From Marisediminitalea lipolytica (GTDB lineage Bacteria > Pseudomonadota > Gammaproteobacteria > Enterobacterales > Alteromonadaceae), in NCBI RefSeq assembly GCF_001758465.1, contig NZ_MJIC01000010.1, positions 372,001 through 436,000 of the forward strand: a stretch of DNA of 64,000 bases, in the 5' to 3' direction. Both the position numbers and the translations under genes were made by a program. The notes under the pieces are model-generated. The model did no database searches. It was not told where the DNA came from and saw only the letters and a program-made list of their open reading frames with translations. This document shows positions 1 to 8,126 of the stretch, piece after piece (within the stretch, counting starts at the first letter, position 1; every line of letters starts with the position of its first letter).

Positions 1-2403
1 TGGCGCTGGCTGGTGGTGTGTATATTTGCTGTGTTTTTGCTAATAGCACTGACCGGGGTGGGCAAGTTTAAGATTGCTGCATCTGCCGATACGCTGCTGG
101 TGAAGGATAACAAGCTGTACATTCAGACGCAGCTGGCTCAACAGACCTTCAGTCCTGACGAATTTATTCTGCTAGCCTACGAACCCCGTCAGCATGATGT
201 ATTTAGTAAGCAAACCTTTGAGGATTTGCAGTTTCTTTCATCAGAAATTAGCAAGATTCCCCGGGTTGAGAGTACCACTTCGATTTTAACGGTGCCCCTG
301 ATTAAAGATGCCGATGCGCTGAGCGGACAAACCGATGTTAGTGCGCTGACCTGGCAGCAACAGCGTTATTCTCCCAAGGAGATGCGTAAGCTGATTAGCG
401 GTCATCCCATTTTTACTGATCTGCTGATCAATCGTGACAACACAGCAACGTCTATTCAGATTGTATTTAAACCCAATGACGAACTCATTCGCATTGAAGG
501 GGAGATGACCGCAATTCAGTCTAAGCTGTTGCAAAGGCCTCTGACTGAAGATGAACAGCAGCAACTGGCAACGCTTAAAGCCAAAGCTGATCCTATCCGG
601 GCTAAACTAACTCAAGCCCGCAAGCAGGAAATTGATCAAATTAATGCCATTACCGAGCAGGTGAACCAGCGGGCCAATACTTATCTTGGCGGCGCCTATG
701 TGGTAGGCCAGCATTTAATCGACATTATTAAATCAGACCTGGTGATCTTTGGCACTGCCATTGCGTTAGTCGTGGCGCTGTTACTGGCTATTTTGTTCCG
801 GCGCTTACGGTGGGTGGCGCTGCCATTATTAAGTTGCGCGCTGAGTGTTTCTGTGACTTTGGGTCTGCTGGGCTGGCTGGATTTGCGGGCTACCGTGATC
901 TCGGCAAATTTTGTGGCGTTACAAATTATTCTGACGCTGGCGGTTATGATCCACATGCTGGGAAGCTATCGCTATATTGCCCAGGAGACGCCCGAACTGA
1001 GCCAGCATGAGCGAGTACAAAGCATGCTGGAAGATAAACTGAGCCCGTGTTTTTTTGCCTCGTTAACCACCAGTGTCGGTTTTGCCGCATTATTGTTCAG
1101 CGGTCTGGAACCCGTGACGTCTTTTGGTGTGATGATGCTGATAGCCATGATAGTGTCACAGCTGGTTAGTCTGATTTTATTTCCTGCGGTGCTGGCTTTA
1201 TTATCCCCAGGCAGTGAAGCCCACGACTATGCGTTTATTGGTGCACTGTTAACGCGTGCGCGGCATCTCAGTGTAGCCAGACCCGGTCTTACCATAGCTT
1301 TTAGTGCGTTGTTATTTGCCGGGCTTAGCGTGGGCATTATGCGCCTGAACGTGGAAAATTCCTTCATAGATTATTTTGCCGATAACACCCAGGTGCATCG
1401 CGAACTTGCCTACATCGATAAAGAGTTTGGCGGGACCACGGCACTGGATATAATTTTGCAGGTACCGGATACGCCTGATGATCCATCGCTGATTCTGAGC
1501 GCCGACAGTGTTAACCGTCTGCAACTGGTGCAAAGTGCAGTAAAAGCGTTTGCCGCTAGCGGCAGCGTTACATCACTGGTTAACTTTACTGAGCTGGCTA
1601 CCCAACTCAACCAGGGGCGGCCGTTAACCGAGTACGAACTCACCAGTATTTATTATCTGCTCAATGACAAAGTCGTAAACCAACTGGTAGGGGCCTATTT
1701 TTCTGAACAGGCCCAGCAGCTGAGAATGGCGGTGCGGGTGCAGGATACCACCGCAGGCCTGGATCGCGAGCAGTTCCTGACAGATCTTAAACAGGATTTA
1801 GCATCGCTGGGCGTTGCCGCTGAGGACTATCAGCTAACCAGTTTGTTTGTGTTGTATCAGGATATATTAAGCCGTCTGTTTAGCTCACAAATTACTACGC
1901 TGGGGTTGGTGTATGCGGCGTTGGGACTGGTATTTCTGCTTATTTTCCGGGCAGTTAAAGTGGCACTCATCGCCTTAATACCTAATGTGCTGACGACACT
2001 GGCCATTCTCGGGGTAATTGGCTGGCTTGGGATCCCACTGGATATAATGACCATTACTATTGCTGCTATCGCGATGGGAATTGCCGTCGATGACACCCTG
2101 CACTTTGTGCACGGTTATCTGGCCGGTCTGGATTCAGGCCATCAGGCTGCCAAAAAGGCATCAAAAGCTGCGTTTAAACACAGTGGCCTGGCAATATTAA
2201 TGACCACTACGGTTATCGCCGTGGGCTTTTCGCTGTTCGGATTCTCCGACTTTATCCCCAGCGTCTATTTTGGCCTGTTAACTTCGCTGGCAATGCTGAT
2301 GGCGCTGATAGCCGATCTTACGCTCTTGCCCGCCATGCTAAACAAGTTTGTGGCAGCGCAGCAGCAAAGCAATTCAAATACAGGAGAAGCAGTACATGAC
2401 TAA
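1..2403 (+). CDS. MMPL/RND-superfamily exporter, 5'-truncated by the window edge
   Basis: The reading frame is open from base 1 and continues upstream of the GTG codons at 13 and 16, so the start lies outside the window. Two halves each carry one membrane-spanning block after a large soluble loop: segments around bases 735-1340 and 1890-2370, with a partial first helix at the left edge. The segment 'ADTLLVKDN' just after the first helix and the 'IAMGIAVDD' stretch near base 2080 fit MMPL/HAE3-type RND exporters, which use the proton gradient to move lipids or hydrophobic molecules across the inner membrane. The substrate cannot be read from sequence. The stop overlaps the start of the next gene by 8 bases, so the two are probably translationally coupled. 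Confidence 0.85.
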   Translation, partial: WRWLVVCIFAVFLLIALTGVGKFKIAASADTLLVKDNKLYIQTQLAQQTFSPDEFILLAYEPRQHDVFSKQTFEDLQFLSSEISKIPRVESTTSILTVPLIKDADALSGQTDVSALTWQQQRYSPKEMRKLISGHPIFTDLLINRDNTATSIQIVFKPNDELIRIEGEMTAIQSKLLQRPLTEDEQQQLATLKAKADPIRAKLTQARKQEIDQINAITEQVNQRANTYLGGAYVVGQHLIDIIKSDLVIFGTAIALVVALLLAILFRRLRWVALPLLSCALSVSVTLGLLGWLDLRATVISANFVALQIILTLAVMIHMLGSYRYIAQETPELSQHERVQSMLEDKLSPCFFASLTTSVGFAALLFSGLEPVTSFGVMMLIAMIVSQLVSLILFPAVLALLSPGSEAHDYAFIGALLTRARHLSVARPGLTIAFSALLFAGLSVGIMRLNVENSFIDYFADNTQVHRELAYIDKEFGGTTALDIILQVPDTPDDPSLILSADSVNRLQLVQSAVKAFAASGSVTSLVNFTELATQLNQGRPLTEYELTSIYYLLNDKVVNQLVGAYFSEQAQQLRMAVRVQDTTAGLDREQFLTDLKQDLASLGVAAEDYQLTSLFVLYQDILSRLFSSQITTLGLVYAALGLVFLLIFRAVKVALIALIPNVLTTLAILGVIGWLGIPLDIMTITIAAIAMGIAVDDTLHFVHGYLAGLDSGHQAAKKASKAAFKHSGLAILMTTTVIAVGFSLFGFSDFIPSVYFGLLTSLAMLMALIADLTLLPAMLNKFVAAQQQSNSNTGEAVHD

Positions 2404-2848
2404 CATCTTGCGCAATGGTTGGCTAAAAGATTTGTCGGCCCGGTTTTTTGCTGGTTTGTTTATGTGTGTGTCAGCCACCATGATAGTGATGGCGGGGCTC
2501 CATTTTTACGCCGGTTTTGCCCCCGACAATGACTTTGTGTCGGCAGTGATTAAAGCCATTAATGATTTATTTATCGCGCTGGCCACCTACGAGCTGGCAA
2601 TGGGGATATTCAAAGAGTACCGCCATAGCGACGAGGATGATCTGTTTATGTCTATCCGGCGCACAGTGACAAGGTTTGTCAGTGTCGTGGTGATTGCTCT
2701 GGTACTGGAAGGGCTTATCATGATCATTAAATACAGTCAGCTGGATTTGGCTGGAAACCTGTTTTATCCGGTTGGCGTAGTCTTAGCCGCCAGTTTCCTG
2801 CTGATAGCCCTGGGTTTGTTTTTACGTTGCAGCCGGGATGTCGTGTAA
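2396..2848 (+). CDS. Four-helix inner-membrane protein, unknown function
   Basis: A 150-residue protein from the ATG at 2396. AGGAG at 2382-2386 sits 9 bases upstream, which makes this start better than the ORF-opening ATG at 2348, which has no ribosome site. Four hydrophobic stretches (about residues 12-32, 45-65, 84-104 and 116-138) indicate a small integral membrane protein. It resembles PsiE-like four-helix proteins in general layout, but no diagnostic motif is seen. Its start overlaps the stop of the exporter upstream, so it may be an accessory of that transporter (inference). Confidence 0.7.
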   Translation: MTNILRNGWLKDLSARFFAGLFMCVSATMIVMAGLHFYAGFAPDNDFVSAVIKAINDLFIALATYELAMGIFKEYRHSDEDDLFMSIRRTVTRFVSVVVIALVLEGLIMIIKYSQLDLAGNLFYPVGVVLAASFLLIALGLFLRCSRDVV

Positions 2849-2850
2849 CC

Positions 2851-2864
2851 CCTGCCGTGGCAGG
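2851..2864 (+). terminator. Possible weak terminator hairpin
   Basis: CCTGC-CGTG-GCAGG forms a five-base-pair stem two bases after the stop of the upstream membrane gene. Only a short GGGTTT follows, so this may be a weak terminator or simply a 3' end-protecting stem. Confidence 0.3.
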
Positions 2865-2935
2865 CGGGTTTGAAATACCTTAATAAGTAAGCTATGTTTA
2901 TGTTTCTTAGATCATTTTAAGGAAGGAATGATAAG

Positions 2936-4018
2936 ATGAATAAGCCAAACTTGCTTCGTTTGACCCCAGTTGCACTGGCGCTTTTGGCGCTTTCTGCACA
3001 GGCCTCATCAGCACCCGAATTAACCCCTCAACCGACTTTATCAGAACATATTGCTACGGTCATTGAGGCGCAGCCGGTAAAACGGGTCGATCCGAAATAT
3101 CCTGTTTCGTCTGCACGCAAAGGCCAGGAAGGCTGGGTAGCAGTAAGCTTTGTTATCAACGAAGACGGCGGGGTAGAAGACCCGGTAGTACAGGATTCAA
3201 GCGGTCTCAAAGCGTTTGAAAAAGCCACATTACAAGCCGTAAAACGCTGGCAGTACAGCCCGGCTATTCAGGATGGAAAACCTATTCAGCAGTGCAGAAA
3301 CATGGTGCGAATGGATTTCCGCCTGCAAGGGAAACTCGGCGTGACTCGCAAGTTTTTGCGTCAGTACCGGGAAGTGACCGACGCCATCAATGCAAAGGAT
3401 TTAGCCCTGGCTGCAGAAAAACTGACAGAAATGAAAGATGACCAGTTGTGGAATCATATCGAGAGTGCTTATTTCTGGCTGGCAGATTCTTATTATGCCA
3501 AAGCCATTCAGGATGATGCCCGGGAATTGAAAAGCGTGCGCCGGGCAACCATTATCGAGAATGAAAGCATCAAAAAATCCACCCGTCAGTATCTGCTTCA
3601 GCGACGCTTTGTGTTAGCCGTTAATTTAAGTGAATACCGGGATGCACTGGAAACTTACAATAAGCTGGTTGAACTGGCGGGTGATGACCAATCGCAACTC
3701 GCGCAGCTATCACTCTATGCTGACCAGGTGCGCGAACTGATGACGAGTACTGAACCGATGATTCGTAAGGCCAGTATTGATGACGAAGGGCGCGTGTTTC
3801 ATGAGCTGAGTCGAAATGCTTTTGAACTGAATATCGCGCAGGGCGATTTGCATGAAGTTCAGATCCGTTGTGACAATAAACTTTCACGATTTACTGCAGT
3901 GAGTCAGTCACAATGGCATATTCCATCAACCTGGGGACACTGTTCGGTGTTTGTTTCCGGTACCCCGGGCGCCGAGTTTGAAGTGATTGAGCTGGGCGAA
4001 TATGTGGGTGAAATCTAA
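2936..4018 (+). CDS. Periplasmic protein with TonB C-terminal domain and helical extension
   Basis: The 360-residue product has a Sec signal peptide at residues 1-25 (MNKPNLL then a hydrophobic stretch ending AQASSA). A TonB C-terminal-like domain follows at about residues 48-132, with the typical 'PKYP', 'GWVAVSFVINEDG' and 'AVKRWQYSPA' elements. It lacks the long Pro-rich linker of TonB, and a helical, TPR-like region of about 200 residues follows. The ribosome site AAGGAAGG is 9 bases from the ATG. The cleavable signal and lack of an N-terminal anchor suggest a soluble periplasmic protein rather than an ExbB/ExbD-coupled transducer. No exbB/exbD lie in the window. Confidence 0.75.
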   Translation: MNKPNLLRLTPVALALLALSAQASSAPELTPQPTLSEHIATVIEAQPVKRVDPKYPVSSARKGQEGWVAVSFVINEDGGVEDPVVQDSSGLKAFEKATLQAVKRWQYSPAIQDGKPIQQCRNMVRMDFRLQGKLGVTRKFLRQYREVTDAINAKDLALAAEKLTEMKDDQLWNHIESAYFWLADSYYAKAIQDDARELKSVRRATIIENESIKKSTRQYLLQRRFVLAVNLSEYRDALETYNKLVELAGDDQSQLAQLSLYADQVRELMTSTEPMIRKASIDDEGRVFHELSRNAFELNIAQGDLHEVQIRCDNKLSRFTAVSQSQWHIPSTWGHCSVFVSGTPGAEFEVIELGEYVGEI

Positions 4019-4025
4019 CCGTTGA

Positions 4026-4043
4026 GGGAGCGTTAACGCTCCC
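4026..4043. terminator. Perfect 18-bp palindrome between convergent genes
   Basis: GGGAGCGTTAACGCTCCC is a perfect dyad 8 bases after the TonB-domain gene. It contains in its centre the stop codon (4033-4035) of the opposing DUF1272 gene. It can form the same stem in RNA from either strand. There is no T-run on either side, so intrinsic termination is uncertain. Confidence 0.5.
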
Positions 4044-4341
4044 AAGGTGCAATCGCTTTTATCTGGGCTGCAAAGGCTTTGATTTCTTCATCACTTTTAG
4101 TGGTTAAGACACGTTCGGTTGAAGCTGGCTGAAAGGCTAAACTTACGCCTTCCCGGCGCGCGGTTTTTGGCCGTACCGGACGTCGGGTAAAACCACCGCC
4201 ACAGTTGGGACAAACATTGCTTAGCAGTGAATTTACACAGTCCAGGCAAAAGGTGCATTCATAGGAGCAAATCATGGCTTCGGTAGCATGGGGCGGCAGG
4301 TCACGGTCGCAGGCTTCACAATTCGGTTTCAGTATTAACAT
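4033..4341 (-). CDS. DUF1272 cysteine-rich zinc-ribbon-like protein
   Basis: This 102-residue protein starts 'MLILKPNCEACDRDLPP' and contains C8/C11, then 'CSYECTFCLDC' and 'CPNCGGGFTRRP'. This is the DUF1272 signature of paired cysteines likely to bind zinc. The family is usually about 60-80 residues; here a C-terminal tail of about 40 residues rich in Ala, Lys and Glu is added. The molecular role is unknown. It is convergent with the TonB-domain gene and its stop codon sits in the middle of an 18-bp palindrome. Confidence 0.85.
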   Translation of the reverse strand: MLILKPNCEACDRDLPPHATEAMICSYECTFCLDCVNSLLSNVCPNCGGGFTRRPVRPKTARREGVSLAFQPASTERVLTTKSDEEIKAFAAQIKAIAPWER

Positions 4342-4437
4342 GTGCTTTTCCTTGCAGTTTTACTGGTTAAACGGATTATTCACTTCGCCTTAATTCACGT
4401 ACACTATGTGCTTTGATGTTCTGTTTAAGTCACAATC

Positions 4438-5610
4438 ATGATCAAAACTCGGTTTACGCTTTGGCTGGCGTTACTTTTATCTTCTCATGTTTACGCTGAT
4501 ACGCTGCGCGTCGCAACATTTAATGTCAGCATGGAAGCGAATAATTATGTCTCCGATAACGCCCCGGCGGCATCAGGCAATCTGTTGCTGGCGCATCTGC
4601 AAACGGGTAACCATCCGCAAATTCGCAATATTGCTGAAATTATTCAGCGGGTAGCCCCCGATATTATCGTGCTTAATGAGTTTGATTATTATCCTGATGC
4701 ATCACCTTCTGCGTTATCGCTGTTTGTCTCCAACTATTTACGGGTAAGTCAGCAGGATCAGACGGCGATAGACTTTCCGTACCAGTACATTGCGCCGGTG
4801 AATACGGGCGTCGCAACGCCATTTGATTTGGACAATAACGGTGAGAAAACCGGTAATGCCGGTGATGCCCTTGGGTGGGGGATGTATCCTGGTCAGTATG
4901 GCATGGCACTGTTATCCCGATATCCAATCAGGTTCGAGGAAATTCGTACTTTTCAGCGTTTTTTGTGGCGCGATATGCCAGACCGGCAACAGGTAACAGA
5001 CCCAGCTACTGGGGCTGACTGGTTTACGGATGAAGAGCTCGGGGTAGTGCGTTTAAGTTCAAAGTCACACTGGGATATTCCCGTAGAGGTCAACGGCAAC
5101 ATTGTGCATATACTGGCCATGCATCCTACGCCGCCCAGTTTTGACGGGCCGGAAGACCGTAACGGCAAACGCAATCACGATGAAATCCGGATGATGGCCG
5201 ATTACATTACACCGGGTAAGGCTGAGTATTTGTATGACGATAATGGTCAGCGTGGCGGCCTCACCGGCGGGCGGTTTATTCTGGCCGGCGATTTTAATGC
5301 GGCAGACATTGGCGCTAAACACCGCCCCGGAGTGATTGAACAACTCACCGCTCATCCCCGGGTCAACAATAGCGTGTTGCCGTTAAGTGAAGGTGGCGCG
5401 GAATCTGACAACGCTTCCTTTAGTAACCGCTATACAGCTTACTGGGGGGCACGGGCGGATTACGTTTTACCCTCTGTGGAGGGGTTTAAGGTTACCGCTG
5501 CCGGTGTGTTCTGGCCTGCGTCTTCTTCGCCCTTGTACCGGCTGGTAAAAGACCGTCAAAGCAGTTCTGATCACCGTTTGGTTTGGATAGATCTGAGCAT
5601 CACTGAATAA
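4438..5610 (+). CDS. Secreted endonuclease/exonuclease/phosphatase (EEP) family protein
   Basis: 390 residues with a signal peptide (residues 1-20, ending HVYA-DT), so exported. EEP-fold motifs appear in order: 'VATFNVS' (Asn of strand 1), 'IIVLNEFD' (metal-binding Glu), 'HPTPPSFDG', 'LAGDFNAAD' (catalytic Asp/Asn) and C-terminal 'SSDHRLVW' (Asp-His pair). This fold hydrolyses phosphodiester or phosphomonoester bonds with Mg2+. The export signal suggests use of extracellular DNA or organic phosphate, but the substrate is not determined by sequence. Stands alone, with its own flanking hairpins. Confidence 0.85.
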   Translation: MIKTRFTLWLALLLSSHVYADTLRVATFNVSMEANNYVSDNAPAASGNLLLAHLQTGNHPQIRNIAEIIQRVAPDIIVLNEFDYYPDASPSALSLFVSNYLRVSQQDQTAIDFPYQYIAPVNTGVATPFDLDNNGEKTGNAGDALGWGMYPGQYGMALLSRYPIRFEEIRTFQRFLWRDMPDRQQVTDPATGADWFTDEELGVVRLSSKSHWDIPVEVNGNIVHILAMHPTPPSFDGPEDRNGKRNHDEIRMMADYITPGKAEYLYDDNGQRGGLTGGRFILAGDFNAADIGAKHRPGVIEQLTAHPRVNNSVLPLSEGGAESDNASFSNRYTAYWGARADYVLPSVEGFKVTAAGVFWPASSSPLYRLVKDRQSSSDHRLVWIDLSITE

Positions 5611-5627
5611 CCGGCCACTGCCGGTTA
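5608..5627 (+). terminator. Stem-loop at the stop codon of the EEP gene
   Basis: TAACCGGC-CACT-GCCGGTTA is a perfect 8-bp stem that includes the stop codon. A T-run (TTTTTT) begins about 11 bases later, too far for a classical terminator. Confidence 0.35.
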
Positions 5628-5760
5628 ACAGTGTGAATTTTTTAAGAAATTATATCTGAATTGCCTGTGCTCTGATACTATTCCGGGCATGTTGCCCCGT
5701 ACACTGCGGGGTGTAGCTTTACTTCTCATTATCGATTTTTCTTTTTCAGGAGGCCCGCGT

Positions 5761-6252
5761 TTGGAAGTGTTAATTGAAAGGATGATGTATGCGTCGCGCT
5801 GGATACTGGCGCCTATTTATTTAGGTTTATCACTGGCGCTGGTGGCTCTGGGTATCAAGTTTTTTCAGGAGCTGATTCATTTATTACCTCATGTGCTTGA
5901 AATCAGTGAGGCGGATATTGTTTTAGTCGTACTGTCGCTTATTGATATCGCGCTGGTTTCCGGTCTGATTATTATGGTGATGTTCACCAGCTACGAAAAT
6001 TTTGTGTCGAGTATTGATTTAAAAGAAGGTACCGAAAAACTGGCCTGGCTTGGCACGCTGGACACAGGAACCTTAAAAAGCAAAGTGGCGGCGTCCATTG
6101 TGGCCATTTCCTCTATTCATTTACTCAAAGTGTTTATGAATGCTAAAAATATCCCGAATGATAAGCTGATGTGGTATGTGCTTATCCATTTAACGTTTGT
6201 TATCTCTGCCTTTGCCATGGGCGTGCTGGATAAGAAAAGCAAAAAGCATTAA
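5761..6252 (+). CDS. yqhA: YqhA/UPF0114 family inner-membrane protein (TTG start)
   Basis: Strong match in remembered sequence to E. coli YqhA: 'MYASRW', 'GLSLALVAL', 'SYENFVS', '[22 protein letters not shown]' and '[15 protein letters not shown]'. Three to four membrane helices; function unknown. An ATG-initiated frame opens at 5689, but the start is placed at TTG 5761: AGGAGG (5748-5753) lies 7 bases upstream, and residue 1 then aligns with Met1 of E. coli YqhA, giving 163 residues against 164 there. The 24 extra residues from 5689 have no ribosome site. A strong terminator follows directly. Confidence 0.93.
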   Translation: MEVLIERMMYASRWILAPIYLGLSLALVALGIKFFQELIHLLPHVLEISEADIVLVVLSLIDIALVSGLIIMVMFTSYENFVSSIDLKEGTEKLAWLGTLDTGTLKSKVAASIVAISSIHLLKVFMNAKNIPNDKLMWYVLIHLTFVISAFAMGVLDKKSKKH

Positions 6253-6254
6253 GC

Positions 6255-6291
6255 AAAAAAGGCAATGTCGTTACCCGGCATTGCCTTTTTT
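6255..6291. terminator. Strong bidirectional intrinsic terminator
   Basis: A6-GGCAATG (6255-6267) pairs with CATTGCC-T6 (6279-6291). It serves yqhA on the plus strand and the small lipoprotein gene on the minus strand. Confidence 0.9.
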
Positions 6292-6306
6292 GGTATGAAC
6301 CACTGC

Positions 6307-6507
6307 TTAACAATCGGTGTCTTCAGCCTTCATACCTTCTTTTACGTCTTCACAGGCATCTTCAACCGCGTTACCCGCATCAGTTACCGCTTGGTCGATG
6401 GCTTCACCAGCATCTTCTGCTTCACCGTCGCCACAGGCGATCACGGTACAGGCAAAGGCCGCGATCAAGGTCATCTTTAATACATCTGCTAATTTTAACG
6501 TTTTCAT
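6307..6507 (-). CDS. Small acidic lipoprotein
   Basis: 66 residues: a lipoprotein signal ending 'FACTVIAC' (lipobox VIA-C25, then GDG), then an acidic helical tail rich in Ala, Glu and Asp with heptad-like 'DAGEAIDQAVTDAGNAVEDAC' character, containing two further cysteines (in EDACED and DTDC). GGGAGAA lies 6 bases upstream of the ATG. Resembles entericidin-like or small envelope lipoproteins only in size and signal. Probably anchored in the outer membrane, as +2 is Gly and there is no Asp retention signal. Function unknown. Confidence 0.75.
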   Translation of the reverse strand: MKTLKLADVLKMTLIAAFACTVIACGDGEAEDAGEAIDQAVTDAGNAVEDACEDVKEGMKAEDTDC

Positions 6508-6553
6508 ACTATTCTCCCTGGTGTTTATGTTGATTCAGTCGTGCAGCTTAAAT

Positions 6554-6730
6554 CTAAGCTCTCGGTGCTTTACCGCGTAACGCATTAGCCAGTAATGAAA
6601 TCACCAGTAAGACGACAAATAAGAAAAACAGGAACTGCGCAATACCCGTTGCTGCACCTGCAATGCCACCAAAACCGAAAACTGCTGCGATAATGGCAAT
6701 GATAAAAAATGTAATTGCCCAACCTAACAT
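6554..6730 (-). CDS. ytjA: DUF1328/YtjA family small membrane protein
   Basis: 58 residues from the ATG at 6730: '[40 protein letters not shown]', the two-helix pattern of UPF0391 (YtjA in E. coli). AGGAG lies 6 bases upstream. The longer frame from 6760 adds ten charged residues without a ribosome site. The role is unknown; in many proteobacteria the gene is abundant and stress-induced (family knowledge). It precedes the small lipoprotein gene on the same strand with a 46-base gap, so the two may be co-transcribed. Confidence 0.88.
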   Translation of the reverse strand: MLGWAITFFIIAIIAAVFGFGGIAGAATGIAQFLFFLFVVLLVISLLANALRGKAPRA

Positions 6731-6961
6731 GATGTCTCCTTTGTTTTCATCGAATGTCAAAGAGATATATGCTCATTGCGTGCCATTTTATAACTTTATG
6801 TAATTTAAGGGTTTTATTTTATTCTGGAGGTTCTGTGGCGAGATGTTGAAAAGCGCTTACAGACTGGTTTGCACATTTTACAGACAATAAAGACGAGCTG
6901 ACATCGGTGTCGAATAGGGTTAGGATCGTATCATTAACTGAAAAAATAGTATGGAGAGTCA

Positions 6962-7609
6962 ATGGCTAACAGTCACTCTGCCTTTATTGGACTAATGCAG
7001 CGCGCCCGTAACGTCAAACGCTGGCCGTTAATGGCGCAGTTTCAGTCAGAAATGTTATCAACGCATATTTACGAAGCGTCGGTGATAGCGCATATGCTGG
7101 GCGTGATTGCCAAAGAAATCTTTCACGATGACATCGAGCCTGATCGGGTTGCGGCCATGGCAATATTTCATGAGGGCAGTGAAATTGCCGGCATGAGTGA
7201 TATTCCCAGTCCGGTAAAATATCACGATCCGGAAACTACCCAGGCAATCAAAAAGCTGGAAAGACGATTTGAGCAAATGCTAATCAAAACCCTGCCGGAG
7301 CCGCTTCAGGCCTGTTACGAACCGCTTATACTGCAGGACAAAAATGACATCCATGTGCGTCTGGCGAAGGCGGCAGATGTGCTGTGTGCTTACTTAAAAT
7401 GCGATTACGAGCTGGCAAAATCAAACCATGAGTTTTCCAATGCGATGGAAGAAATGGAAATTCAGCTGGCCCGGTACCGGGAAATGCACCCCTGTGTGGA
7501 TTATTTCTGTAAGGTGTTTTTAGAAGACGCCAAAGGTACACTGGATGAGCAAACCAAGGATCTGGACTGGGTAGAAAACGCCAATCAGGCTAATTTAAAG
7601 CAACCCTGA
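6962..7609 (+). CDS. yfbR: YfbR-like 5'-deoxynucleotidase (HD domain), with HD changed to HE
   Basis: 215 residues aligning with E. coli YfbR along the length: 'RWPLM', 'VIAHMLGVIA', 'PSPVKYHDP', 'AKAADVLCAYLKC' and 'DYFCKVF'. YfbR dephosphorylates deoxynucleoside 5'-monophosphates and helps set dNTP pools. The family's metal site uses H33, the H68-D69 pair and D137. Here the first His is kept (STHIYE) and Asp is kept in AADVL, but the HD pair reads 'FHEGSE', i.e. His-Glu (bases 7168-7173, CAT GAG). Glu can replace Asp as ligand, so activity is plausible but not certain. GGAGAG precedes the ATG. The 3' end overlaps the opposite-strand gene by 15 bases. Confidence 0.85.
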   Translation: MANSHSAFIGLMQRARNVKRWPLMAQFQSEMLSTHIYEASVIAHMLGVIAKEIFHDDIEPDRVAAMAIFHEGSEIAGMSDIPSPVKYHDPETTQAIKKLERRFEQMLIKTLPEPLQACYEPLILQDKNDIHVRLAKAADVLCAYLKCDYELAKSNHEFSNAMEEMEIQLARYREMHPCVDYFCKVFLEDAKGTLDEQTKDLDWVENANQANLKQP

Positions 7610-8017
7610 GCCATTTTGTTGAAGACTGAGCTTTTCAAGGCATTGTTGCTGGCGAACGGCAATCTTACGCAGGTTCAAAGAGAGCGCACATGGCGAGATA
7701 CGGGTAAGACTGCCATGCAGGCAGCTCAGCAGTCGCTGTTCAATTTCAATAAAGTCTTCAAGGGCCAAAGGTTGTTTGTAGCGTTCAAGAAGCGCAGTTA
7801 GCCGATGTTTGTCGTCATCAGCCATGGGGCTGTCACATTGCTGATAGTCCTGGTTTTCCAGCAAACGTAACGCGTGGCGTTTCTCGTTTTTTAACACGAA
7901 GATAGCCGTTTTGTACTGCGGATTGGCGTGCTGCTGTGCGGCTTGCTGGTAGGTTTTTTCGCCTGTTCTGAGCAAGTCGATAAACATCTCGACGATTCCT
8001 GCTGTATTAGATGACAT
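7595..8017 (-). CDS. Helical protein, possibly ferritin-like (DUF2383-like), unknown function
   Basis: 140 residues from ATG at 8017. An upstream extension to 8074 is possible but has no good ribosome site. Predicted all-helical. Residues 7-55 ('IVEMFIDLLRTGEKTYQQAAQQHANPQY...') resemble the first helices of PA2169/DUF2383 four-helix proteins, which have an LxxGxxxYxxAA pattern; this is a weak pattern-level assignment. No metal-binding motif is clear. Convergent with yfbR, overlapping its last 15 bases. Confidence 0.55.
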   Translation of the reverse strand: MSSNTAGIVEMFIDLLRTGEKTYQQAAQQHANPQYKTAIFVLKNEKRHALRLLENQDYQQCDSPMADDDKHRLTALLERYKQPLALEDFIEIEQRLLSCLHGSLTRISPCALSLNLRKIAVRQQQCLEKLSLQQNGSGLL

Positions 8018-8068
8018 AAGCTTTTGTACAACCTTGCTGAAAATCAATTGCTGTATTGTATTTGTCGG

Positions 8069-8102
8069 GCACATCCGCCAGTGCTAATAAATGGCGGTGT
8101 GC
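8069..8102 (-). terminator. Hairpin downstream of lipoprotein gene
   Basis: GCACATCCGCCA (8069-8080) pairs with TGGCGGTGTGC (8092-8102), with one bulge. It follows the minus-strand lipoprotein gene and precedes the next minus-strand gene. No T-run, so it may be a Rho-dependent end or an RNA-stabilising stem. Confidence 0.4.
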
Positions 8103-8126
8103 GAATAAAGCTTGTTTAAGCCGGGA

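Noticed and set aside
810..1010. Antisense and alternate-frame open frames inside the large genes (for example 696-956, 1857-2096, 38059-38325, 44914-45144)
   Set aside because: They lie wholly within well-supported coding genes, lack ribosome sites and show no family features.
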